From positions 1,815,036 through 1,862,535 of the forward strand of contig BFEA01000186.1 in the NCBI GenBank assembly GCA_003427395.1: a stretch of 47,500 nucleotides of DNA. The letters are read 5' to 3'. The stretch comes from Chara braunii (taxonomy: Eukaryota > Streptophyta > Charophyceae > Charales > Characeae). A program made the translations under genes and the position numbers. This document shows positions 10,164-18,325 of this stretch, in pieces; position 1 is the stretch's first letter; every line of letters begins with the position of its first letter. The notes under the pieces were generated by a model. That model made no database searches, was not told the origin of the DNA, and saw only the letters and a list, made by a program, of their open reading frames with translations.

Positions 10164-11048
10164 ATGGGGAAAGGTGGGATGACGTGCTATGAGTGTGGGA
10201 TGACTGGCCATATGGCTCGGGATTGTTGGTCGAAACGAGGAAGATCGGGCCAGCAAGATGATGAGGTGCATGTGTTTGTGAGGGATCTGATGGAAGAAAA
10301 GGAGGAAAAAAAGAAACGGGCGGAGGAGGAACAGAAGCGAAGGGAAGAAGAAAAGGAAAGGAAGAGGGAGCTAGATATAGCAAGAAGGATTGAAGAGATG
10401 AAATTGCAGCTGCAATCGGACATCGACGACACGTGGCGGAGGCAACAGGAAGAGATGGCGAATAAGGTTCGAGAGAGTTATTTAAAAACGAAGACTGTGA
10501 AGAACGGAAGCCCGAAAGTGTCACCGCGAAGTAGGACGATATTCAGGGCGAAGTCGAAGAGGCCAGTACGGAGAAGACATGCTAAAAAGAGATCGAGCAA
10601 ACAAAGCACTGACTCGTCCACGTCTTCGGACTCGGAGATTAGCGATTCAGCATCGAGTGACTCTAGCGAAGATTCCGAGGAGGATTTGTTGAGAATGGTA
10701 AGACTTCTACGAGAAGAAAAGAGAAGAGTTAAGTCGAAGAGAAAGAAGGCACGGGGAAGACCTGTGAGAAAGGCACCAGCAAGGACGTGCGAGAAAAGAG
10801 AGTGTTCGAAGAAGTCGACATCCACGTTGACGGGGGAGGATGAGCCAAGAACGCCACTCACCGGAGGCTATAAAGGGATAGTAGCGGGCTGTTCTGAAGA
10901 GGGTTTCCTCGACTATACGTTACAGGTGATGCAGGCTTCCTCAGCGAAGAAGGTGCATCATCTTCAAGAGATATGCGATAAAGAGGGTATAAAGGCTGTA
11001 GAGAAGGATGAGATGATAATGGAACTGGTAAGGAGACAAACTGAGTGA
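10164..11048 (+). CDS. PLE N-terminal segment: zinc knuckle and coiled coil
   Basis: This 294-codon open segment begins with a zinc knuckle CYECGMTGHMARDC (CX2CX4HX4C, residues about 8-21), a nucleic-acid-binding fold common in retroelement proteins. Residues 35-110 are Glu/Lys/Arg-rich and likely coiled coil. Residues 120-240 are basic and Ser-rich (TDSSTSSDSEISDSASS), suggesting a nuclear or RNA-binding tail. An ATG at 10102 in another frame would add an Asn-rich leader (MNNNMNNGNG) if one base in the G/A-rich stretch near 10170-10180 is an indel; I think that was the original start. The segment ends at a TGA that interrupts the longer frame, which reads on in the same phase. Confidence 0.75.
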   Translation: MGKGGMTCYECGMTGHMARDCWSKRGRSGQQDDEVHVFVRDLMEEKEEKKKRAEEEQKRREEEKERKRELDIARRIEEMKLQLQSDIDDTWRRQQEEMANKVRESYLKTKTVKNGSPKVSPRSRTIFRAKSKRPVRRRHAKKRSSKQSTDSSTSSDSEISDSASSDSSEDSEEDLLRMVRLLREEKRRVKSKRKKARGRPVRKAPARTCEKRECSKKSTSTLTGEDEPRTPLTGGYKGIVAGCSEEGFLDYTLQVMQASSAKKVHHLQEICDKEGIKAVEKDEMIMELVRRQTE

Positions 11049-11270
11049 GCGTACGGAGGCGCCTTCGAGACGCCGAAAGGGAAGAATGAAGTCAAGATTA
11101 AAGACTAGGATGAGCAGACACCAAACAAGACGCCACGAAAGGTCACGAAGAAGGTAGTGGAGACGCGTGGGAAGGCTAAGACGTTCGTCCCGCCAAGGAC
11201 GATCATCAGATTTGCTCCGACAAGAGAACAGGAGTCGGGTTGATTAGGTGAGCCCCCTACGACCAGTGAG

Positions 11271-11543
11271 TTGTGGGCGTATTTGAGGACGCACATGGAC
11301 ACTAGGCAGACCCTACGGGGGCTAGGGAAGAAAGGAGAACCAATGGCGGAAGTAGACCGGAGAATCTCGACGACAACAATGCTACTCGGAATTAGAGGGG
11401 AGATTAAATGGTTATCCAAATATTTGGATAAAGCAGATGTGGACGAAGATATGATGGAGTTACGCACTGGTGGGACATATATCATAGTGAGCCCGTGGGC
11501 GAAGAGAGTGTACGTAGGATGTACGACGCGGCCGATTATGTAG
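11271..11543 (+). CDS. PLE segment with GIY-YIG start
   Basis: This 90-codon segment is in the same phase as the zinc-knuckle segment, separated from it only by three stops. Its end carries the family signature GTYIIVSPWAKRVYVGCTTR, where Y-I-I and Y-V-G stand for GIY and YIG. After the TAG at 11541 the same phase reads RWREHVHAATSNALGK, which supplies the Arg and His expected after YIG. The frame then shifts at an A5 run near 11587. Confidence 0.75.
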   Translation: MWAYLRTHMDTRQTLRGLGKKGEPMAEVDRRISTTTMLLGIRGEIKWLSKYLDKADVDEDMMELRTGGTYIIVSPWAKRVYVGCTTRPIM

Positions 11544-12013
11544 AGATGGAGAGAACATGTACACGCAGCCACTTCGAATGCGCTGGGAAAAACACCGCAC
11601 TGCATCGTTGGATGAGGTCGTTCGGGGTAGACAAGTTCACGGTACTCCCGCTAAGGCACACTACTGAGAAGGACGATTTTAGCTTCGAGCGACATCTGAT
11701 CAGAGATTTGTCCCCCAGTTTGAACACACTGGGGACAGGGAGGAAATATAGGAAGAACACAAGACAACGGAAGGGGAGGAGAGAACGGAAGAAGAAAGGT
11801 CGAAGAACAGTAGGCTTACCAATCATGAAGTTCGCTACACAAGTGGGTGAGCGCACATCGATCCTGAACTGGCTGCATGAAACACACAGAGCAGGAGATG
11901 GGAAGCAGGAGGTTGTCTTCACATCAGGCCTAACCTGGGCGGATGGGTGGAGGAATGTAAAGACACAGTTCGGGATGTCGGAGGTCAAGATCGGGGGTCG
12001 TTCAATGTTTTAG
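11495..12013 (+). CDS. PLE segment with GIY-YIG catalytic glutamate
   Basis: This is the open segment in the second phase; its homology to the element begins only near 11590. It reads LHRWMRSFGVDKFTVLPL and then FERHLIRDLSPSLNTLGTG, the GIY-YIG C-terminal part with the catalytic Glu in the F-E-R-H-L-I context and the P-x-L-N ending. A strongly basic linker (about 11740-11815) follows. The first about 30 codons, upstream of 11587, are out of phase with the real frame and are noise. The segment ends at TAG 12011; the next segment continues in the same phase. Confidence 0.75.
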   Translation: MGEESVRRMYDAADYVEMERTCTRSHFECAGKNTALHRWMRSFGVDKFTVLPLRHTTEKDDFSFERHLIRDLSPSLNTLGTGRKYRKNTRQRKGRRERKKKGRRTVGLPIMKFATQVGERTSILNWLHETHRAGDGKQEVVFTSGLTWADGWRNVKTQFGMSEVKIGGRSMF

Positions 12014-12028
12014 AAGCAAGCGAAAAAG

Positions 12029-12406
12029 TTGTGCGAGGTTGGAGAGGAAGTTTCTTTCGTGAAGATCCGCAAGACGTCAATTACGACGGAGCAGTACAAA
12101 CACGAGCTACTGAGTCTACTCAAGCATCCTAGGCAAGTGACGGCGCTGGCAAGATCTCCAACAAAGAAGCTGGTAGGCCTTTACAGAGTCGCAGGTTTCT
12201 TCGGAAAGAAAGAGACAAGGAAAAGGATGAAGATTAAGATTGACCGTGTTCTGAAGAGGAAGACAGGTGTTAGCATACGTCGAAGAGTGACAGTTAAGTA
12301 CCCTTTTGATGCGTTCGTACTGCAGTCAGAGGTTAGGAGGAAGACTGAGGAGGTGATAGATGAGAAACTCCTAGATGTAGTTGTAGCCACGTTCATCAAG
12401 AAGTAG
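12029..12406 (+). CDS. PLE linker segment between endonuclease and RT
   Basis: This 125-codon segment is in the same phase as its neighbours and bounded by TAG codons at 12011 and 12404. It is Lys/Arg-rich with no catalytic motif that I recognise. By position it joins GIY-YIG to RT and may be part of the RT N-terminal extension. Confidence 0.6.
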   Translation: MCEVGEEVSFVKIRKTSITTEQYKHELLSLLKHPRQVTALARSPTKKLVGLYRVAGFFGKKETRKRMKIKIDRVLKRKTGVSIRRRVTVKYPFDAFVLQSEVRRKTEEVIDEKLLDVVVATFIKK

Positions 12407-13195
12407 GTGAGACTTGTGTGCACGAAGAACCGGTCGGTAGCAAGTATCGTACATAACCATAGGAGCTTCGCTCACACGCGTTCGGTCGTATGTCCATGTG
12501 AGCGTTTTCACGTGAAAAAACACGAGGGGCACGTGCTGACAAGACTGATTGATATTGAGGAGACACCGTTTTTTGTGCGAAATTCCAAGAATGTAACGAA
12601 GTTGGATAGACAAAATAGCAGGGAAGACATTTTGCAGGGCATCAGCACAGCAACGGCTTATCTTGGAAAGTGTATGCGCGAACTGGATGTAGCAACCTGC
12701 TTCCAAGAAATTGGGGACAGGCGTGCGGCTTGGACAGAGAGGCAAGTGAGAGACTGGGCATTACAGTATGAAGGGCTGGTCCTGGCTCCAGTGAACAGAA
12801 ATCCCGGAGATACGGCGCTGATCTGTCCGATCCCTTACAAGCACGCCTTCGGGAAAACGTTCACATGGAACCCTGGCTATGAGACTGTGGCCGCATCAGA
12901 GACGGAGGTCCTGGCTACGAGCAAACGGGACTATGAGGAGGGCGATCTTAGTGAGTTGGGTAAATGGAAGAAGGATGGGAGTCTGGGAAAGGAGTACGTG
13001 TTACCAAAGGACAAAGACCTACAATACTGGAGACCGATTGCGCCAGCATGCGGGGATCCGACAGTAATGGCACAGCGCAGGTGTGCAAGGGCCCTGAATT
13101 GCCTTATTACGAGGTTTTCACGGGTGAGGAATTTTCATATAAAATCTGCATATGATATGAAGGAAGAACTTGACCAGGCGGAAAGCCCTCTATAG
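12407..13195 (+). CDS. PLE RT N-terminal part (fingers)
   Basis: This segment (open from the base after TAG 12404) carries the block EGLVLAPVNRNPGDTALICP and then YVLPKDKDLQYWRPI, the early RT motifs of Penelope-like enzymes that form the fingers. The same two blocks occur in diverged form in the second PLE at 15960-16240, which supports them as conserved. It ends at TAG 13193 and resumes in phase five codons before the next ATG. Function is the template and dNTP side of RT, inferred from family. Confidence 0.8.
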   Translation: MRLVCTKNRSVASIVHNHRSFAHTRSVVCPCERFHVKKHEGHVLTRLIDIEETPFFVRNSKNVTKLDRQNSREDILQGISTATAYLGKCMRELDVATCFQEIGDRRAAWTERQVRDWALQYEGLVLAPVNRNPGDTALICPIPYKHAFGKTFTWNPGYETVAASETEVLATSKRDYEEGDLSELGKWKKDGSLGKEYVLPKDKDLQYWRPIAPACGDPTVMAQRRCARALNCLITRFSRVRNFHIKSAYDMKEELDQAESPL

Positions 13196-13210
13196 AAAGA
13201 AGGATGCAGT

Positions 13211-14239
13211 ATGGCGATGGGAAGGTGCTACGACGTCAAGGAGATGTTCTCCTCGTTATCCCACTCGTCTGTGAAGGATGCTGTGTCAGAGTTAATCATG
13301 CATTTTGAGGAGTTGGGCTGGAGGCAGGTGAGAATAGCAAACAGGGGGAAGTTGTGTCAGATGTCGAAAACGACATGGAGGGAGGAGGGATACACCACAG
13401 TGAAACTGGAGATGCTGCGCACTATGGTGGAGTATGATCTTTCGCACGCTTATATGATGCACGGGGACGTGATCAGAAGACAACTTGTGGGAATCCCCAT
13501 GGGGAAGACCACGAGCCCAGTATTAGCCACGATAACATGTGCGATGGCGGAAGCCAGGTACCTGTCAAGTCTTGGGGCGGACAGGAGACTAGTGATGGGG
13601 TGGAGGATGGTAGACGACGTCTCCATAGTGGTCAGCTGCAATGGAGAGAAGGAGTCCTGGGAGAGAGCGGAGAGGATTCTCCAGAGATTCGAGAGCATAT
13701 ATGATGAAGAGTTGAAGCTTGTCCGGAAAAACGAAGGCACTAACTCCTGGCAGTTCATCGGAGGGAGGATGTACATTATGGCTGAGCCGGCCCAGGTGCA
13801 TTTCATCCAAAAGACAAAGAACTGCAAAGCGTTGCGCTGTGGGGGTACGCTCCAGTACCAGTTCATGCAGGACTACGCGAGCTACTCTGATAAGCGAACT
13901 AAAAAGGGAGTTCTCTCGGCCACTTTTAAGAGGTTGTGGTACTCGTCAACAGCACACACCCTGGCAACCAGCTTCGTGGCATATGCGATGACAGAGAGTA
14001 TCCTCTGGGGTTACACCCCGGAGGTTTCTCTGGGGGCCTTGGCCAAATTGGCCAAGGTTACGGGCTACAAAATTTTGAGAAAGTTGTGGGGTGTTTTTCA
14101 GTTATTTTGGGATCAAAAGAAGATCCGCAGACAAGGACCCAGTCAGCGACAAGTTTCGTCCGACATTTTTCCTCAACCGCGACTAGGCAGGACCGGGCAG
14201 TGTAACTACCAAAACAGTTTTCGGGGTGAAGCGCCTTAA
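13211..14239 (+). CDS. PLE reverse transcriptase core and C-terminus
   Basis: This 342-codon open segment is the RT palm and thumb. Motif A is RCYDVKEMFSSL (Asp at residue 8), motif B is QLVGIPMGKTTSPVLAT (91-107), motif C is WRMVDDVSIVV (MVDD at 133-136, both catalytic Asp present, where many RTs have YADD), and FIGGRMYI (182-189) is a motif-E-like primer grip. The last about 105 codons lie within the pLTR and include TESILWGYTPEVSLGALAKL. The frame ends in TAA. The real protein starts far upstream; the ATG here is simply the first after a premature TAG at 13193. Confidence 0.9.
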   Translation: MAMGRCYDVKEMFSSLSHSSVKDAVSELIMHFEELGWRQVRIANRGKLCQMSKTTWREEGYTTVKLEMLRTMVEYDLSHAYMMHGDVIRRQLVGIPMGKTTSPVLATITCAMAEARYLSSLGADRRLVMGWRMVDDVSIVVSCNGEKESWERAERILQRFESIYDEELKLVRKNEGTNSWQFIGGRMYIMAEPAQVHFIQKTKNCKALRCGGTLQYQFMQDYASYSDKRTKKGVLSATFKRLWYSSTAHTLATSFVAYAMTESILWGYTPEVSLGALAKLAKVTGYKILRKLWGVFQLFWDQKKIRRQGPSQRQVSSDIFPQPRLGRTGQCNYQNSFRGEAP

Positions 14240-14313
14240 TATGTGAGGGTACTAAGCTGGGTACTGCCAGATGGCGCAATGAGGCTCTTTTAAAAATTTT
14301 GTGCCGTTTTTTA

Positions 14314-14344
<31 letters not shown>

Positions 14345-14859
14345 TTTATTTTTTTTATCTTTGAGTTTCCCGGCGAGGCGGTGGTACGGCCGAAAGCGGG
14401 ATGCGCGTCGAGACGGTTTACGGTACAGTCGGAAACTCTTGAAAATTCTCGGATATTATTTTTTTTTTTTTCTTCGGAACGTACGTAGAAATGCTACGAC
14501 CAGAAAGCATATGATGATTCAGAGGCAAGGCACTAGGCCTCTTTACTTCGACAGAAGTGCCTAAGAGGGTGCGTCTTCCTGACGAGTCCGTTGAGTACGC
14601 GGACGAAATCGGTAGAAGGGAACTACTTTGTCGTACCCTGGGAGAGATAGCTATGGTGACAGTAATGGTGCGTAGCGTGAAGTTTGAGTAATCTTTTTGG
14701 GAGCTGTGAATTTGAGCTTGCAAAAACTGTTTTCGTTTTGTACTCATTGTGACGTTTCTTCGAGTTTGTCGCTGCTTTTGATGGATGTTTTCTAAGTACG
14801 CATGTACCACTTTTCTGTTACTGTGTTCTCCCTACAGGTTGTTGCCGCAGTCTGCCACT
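13927..14859 (+). repeat. PLE pLTR, downstream copy (direct repeat 2)
   Basis: This 933-bp direct repeat of 8886-9834 covers the RT 3' end, the 3' untranslated region with a TTTTA tract (14307-14362), the GGCACT/AGTGCC hairpin and a hammerhead core. It ends GCCGCAGTCTGCCACT at 14859, exactly where pLTR 1 ends, so 14859 is the 3' boundary of the element. The copies differ by scattered substitutions and small indels. Confidence 0.9.
14566..14639 (+). ncRNA. hammerhead ribozyme core, pLTR 2
   Basis: CTGACGA (14579-14585), stem II GTCCG/CGGAC (14586-14590 with 14600-14604) and GAAA (14605-14608) are all retained. The loop differs from copy 1 by one base. AGGGTGC (14566-14572) pairs with GTACCCT (14633-14639) better than in copy 1, with one wobble instead of two. 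Candidate cleavage GTC is at 14630-14632. The base after GAAA is T here and C in copy 1, so the first stem III pairs differ. Core seen; cleavage inferred. Confidence 0.75.
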
Positions 14860-15869
14860 AACTCAAAAACTCTTTCTCGCTGCTCAACCTAAGGCCTTCA
14901 CCCGTATGGGTTGATTTGTTTCTTTGGCTTTTCAACCAAACGTTTACTGAATAATCATTTAAAAAAGGCTACGTGTTTTTTTTTAGTGTTCGGCAAAGGT
15001 TGAGGCTTGTATGAATAAGGCAAGGGGTGTAAGTGCAAAGACTGGTTGAAGTTGACACCATATAGTGTGCGCATATCAATGTGAAATTTCTTGATGTGAT
15101 AACATGTATGTGTTGTGGGTTGAAGTCTAGATCTGACTTTGTGAGCGATCATATGTATAGTTTGAAGCGAGTCCCATTGTTGATTGTGAGAGTGATTTTG
15201 TGATCTGCCTTTGTCTGCGATCATATGTATTCAGACCTTCGTGCCCTCTAATTCTTTCATATAAGGTTATGAGTAAGATGTGGGAAAAAGGACTATACGC
15301 ATTTTACGTACAACTTCGATTTTATTTCCTAAGATGTATCTTGTTGTTAGATATGGCCGTCTTAGTTGACCGGCGTCGGATCGTGCTCGAGAGATCAAAA
15401 CTACGGGTGAAGATTAGTGTAGGGGTCCGATTCGGACCACACGACCCCTTACAGTACAGCGAATAAGAAACGCCCTTGATTGGACCACCTCTGCGATTGC
15501 ATACAAAAAACCTTCGAATATGGTTCGGCAGCTAAGTGGGGATACACCCACCTAAGGGATTGTGACAACTGGCACGGGTGGAGGAAAGTTCTACCTATCA
15601 TAGGGGTTCCCGAGAGGTACGGTTGTCGCACGTGGCTGAAGTGGCAAAACGCTCTTCGGGACAAAGCCCGCAAAATCCTGTGTGACGCGGCCGGGAGGGT
15701 TCCCTCTACAGGATCGATGCGCTCGACATCGTGTACATGTACAAGTCTACCGTTTCCTTGTGCGAAAGGGATGTTCGTTTCCAACTAGGATATACACCCC
15801 TTACTTTGTAACGTCAGGAATGTACAGAAAGTACTATTTATCAACGTTTTGCTATTCAGGTTAATTGAC
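14860..15869. other. unannotated stretch between two PLEs
   Basis: The sequence includes a 102-codon plus frame at 15480-15788 with no recognisable domain. It could be an eroded N-terminal part of the second PLE, because it leads into that element on the same strand, but I cannot align it. Confidence 0.4.
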
Positions 15870-17110
15870 GAAGGAGATCATCTTTTGTTCCATATGATGT
15901 TTTGGAGAACTTCCTGTCAAAATTAGTTCATGATTATGAGACCGTTTGTATAATAGTCATATTTTGGATTTCAAACGTAAGTTAGATGGTTTGATGTTTA
16001 CACCCGAAGATAAAAATTCGTGGGAGATCTTTGTTTTGTTCCCTCCATTGTATGTTGCACCTTGGTATCGAACGTTGGCTACACGATAGTGCAAACTACG
16101 AAGGGTAAGATTTTATGAGAGATTAACGAGAATGTGGATATTTTTGGTTTGTCGAAGTTTGTGTGTCGGGACAAAAAAAAGAGTTTTGGTTTGACGTATA
16201 TCTTACCGAAATACAAGGATTTGGACAGGTATAGACCAATATGTCACAAACCAGTGTTCCTCGTGGGGAAATTGATGTCACGTGCTCTTGATTTTCTGTT
16301 GACAACCATCTTTGGCAGTCGACACTTCAATCTCCCTTCTTTCCTTGGTTTGACACAACATCGAACTGTTATGAATAATAAGATTTTACGACTAAGTTCT
16401 GATTTACAAGTTTTTTTATTCTCCTTCAACATAACCGACATGTTTAACACTCTCTCGCATCAAAAAATTCTCCAGGTTATTAAATGGATCATGCAACACC
16501 TATTTTTAAGGCTACAATTTTTGTCCTGATTTAGCAGGAGTCAGGATGTGTTTTATGGATTGACCACATGTGGAGACCACTGGGAAAGGTTAGCTTTGAT
16601 TGCTATCCTTTAGTGGTTAAATTAAAATTTAGCCACACCTATATGTGCGCCACGGGAAATATGTTGCAACAATTGTTTGGGATGTCTATGTGCAAAACAA
16701 CCATCCCTCCCTTAGCCTGTATCTTTTGTGCCTACGTCGCATTCATTCGCAAAATTGGGTGGTACTCTTACATGGTCTTTGGTTTCCACTTGATTGCTGA
16801 TGTAATGCTTTGTTCTCACCATGAACGACCCTAAAGCGACCGAGCGTGTGCTTTCTATTTTCGAGAAATGTTACCATAATGCCTTACATGGTCTTTGGTT
16901 TCCACTTGATTGCTGATGATTGCTGATGTAATGCTTTGTTCTCGCCATGAACGTTAAAACGAACGGATAATGGTAGAGGGACCTCCGGTTTTCTAGGTTG
17001 CCACATTCAAACAAGGGGAAGGTTTTTATATTTGCATTACGTGCAAATGTCAAAAAATGAGGATTAAATTTGAACACATAGTCGTTTGCACATACAGAAG
17101 GACAGTCGTT
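15870..17110 (+). pseudogene. second, highly decayed Penelope-like RT
   Basis: The blocks occur in the order of the full PLE: DGLMFTPEDKNSWEI at about 15990 (matching EGLVLAPVNRNPGDT), ENVDIFGLSKFVC and YILPKYKDLDRYRPI at 16130-16240 (matching YVLPKDKDLQYWRPI), FSFNITDMFNTLSHQK near 16425-16470 (motif A), LFGMSMCKTTIPPLACIF near 16675-16730 (motif B) and MVFGFHLIADVMLC near 16770-16815 (motif C, one Asp lost). Many stops and shifts break it. Divergence from the first element is large, so this is an older subfamily. No pLTR or ribozyme core was found next to it. Confidence 0.8.
16767..16953 (+). repeat. local duplication within second PLE
   Basis: CTTACATGGTCTTTGGTTTC and the following about 40 bases occur at 16767-16827 and again at 16883-16953, 116 bp apart. 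The second copy carries an extra GATTGCT duplication. The duplicated part covers the RT motif C region. Confidence 0.9.
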
Positions 17111-17940
17111 TATATCATGGGGTTGCAAGCGCTAAAAGAGCATCGTTATCAGCAATTACCTACATCGGATAGGCTCGATCATAGATACCTTGAAGGGTTC
17201 TGACGCTTCAACACAAACTTTTGAAGATAGATTCTCGTGATTTGTTCTTCATACGTCCCTCAAAACATTTTGCTGTTAACCAATGTGACACTTCAAATTG
17301 AAGTTCGTGGAATGGTGGCCATGTTTTTACTACCTTGTTTTTTTTTAAACCTTTGTTTGTCTTGAACCTACTTTGTTTTCATAACACTTTATATTTCGTT
17401 TGTTAGATCTATGGAGTATCCAAACATGGTTTGTCAACTTTTGGCTTCTCGCTTTTCTTCACACGTTTTAATAAATAGGTTTCAACAGTTGACTTGTGTT
17501 GGCCCAAAAAACTTTATTCACTTATTTTACTTTATGTTTGTTGGCCTTACTCTTCATAGACACGAATCCGATTACCCCGAACATGTAAGTTGCTTTGCTA
17601 CGTGTGTTTCAGTCTCATCGTTGCACTGAACTTTTGTCCGATATATGTGCCTTATTTATTTTGGTACTCGATCTCTGATCGTACTGGACGTTTTTTTGGA
17701 CTAGGAACCAGCTAGTATTTTTTTTTTTTTTTTAGTAATATATAGTGGATGGCGAAACATTTGATTTCCTTTCAGAACTGAAATGTCGAAGTCGTTTATT
17801 TTCGAAAACACGTTTCAACACTGGACAGAAAAGGGTCTTGGACCGTACGAGTAGTGTGTGATACCTTCGTGGGGATTCCCTGATGATGACAATTAAGGCA
17901 CCCGTTGAAACATGACCTTGAAAGTACCTTTGCTCAATGT
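17111..17940. other. unannotated AT-rich stretch
   Basis: No gene or clear repeat. A T run lies at 17718-17733. Confidence 0.5.
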
Positions 17941-18325
17941 ATTATTAGTTTCATAAACTACAATAATTTCAGTTGCTTGTTAATTTTTTTCAAGCTGTTT
18001 TACTCTCGTATTGAACTTCTTCACGTTATCTAACGCATGTGATTGTTACTACTACTACTATCATATTGATAAATATATAAATGCAAGTATATATATTACA
18101 TAGATAAATAGCTAGATACACAAATAAATAAATTATTACTTCATAAGCTACAATGATTTCAGTTACTTATTAAGCTTTTTCAAGGTGTTTTACTCTTGTA
18201 TTCAACTTGAAGTTCAAGTTATCTAACACGTGATTGTTACTACTACTACTACCATATTGATAGATATAAAAATGAAAGTATATATATTACATTGATAAAT
18301 ACCTAGATACATAGGTAGATAAATT
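17941..18325 (+). repeat. two tandem copies of a ~190-bp unit
   Basis: TCATAAACTACAATAATTTC at 17951 matches TCATAAGCTACAATGATTTC at 18141, and GATTGTTACTACTACTAC at 18041 matches 18232, giving a 190-191 bp period. Each unit contains a (TAC)n stretch and a GATAAATA-rich part. Confidence 0.85.

Larger units (their letters stand above)
10102..14239 (+). pseudogene. Penelope-like element polyprotein: CCHC, GIY-YIG, RT
   Basis: A reading frame of about 1,370 codons encodes, in order, an Asn-rich leader (ATG at 10102), a CCHC zinc knuckle, a charged coiled-coil region, a GIY-YIG nuclease and a reverse transcriptase, ending in TAA at 14237-14239. PLEs copy themselves by target-primed reverse transcription, with GIY-YIG making the nick. 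Here the nuclease precedes RT, as in the Naiad/Chlamys group, not after it as in classical Penelope. Seven in-frame stops interrupt it: TGA 11046, TAG 11106, TGA 11241, TAG 11541, TAG 12011, TAG 12404 and TAG 13193. There are two frameshifts, near 10170-10180 and near 11587. pLTRs with hammerhead cores flank it. As read, it is inactive. Domain order and motifs are seen; clade assignment is inferred. Confidence 0.9.

Noticed and set aside
10162-12745. Minus-strand open frames of 80-166 codons within the PLE
   Set aside because: They are shadows of the plus-strand element, which carries recognisable zinc knuckle, GIY-YIG and RT motifs.
11046-13195. Reassigned genetic code (TAG or TGA as sense codons)
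   Set aside because: The profilin gene ends in TAG at the expected place, and pieces of the LINE also contain TAA stops. Simple decay explains the PLE stops.
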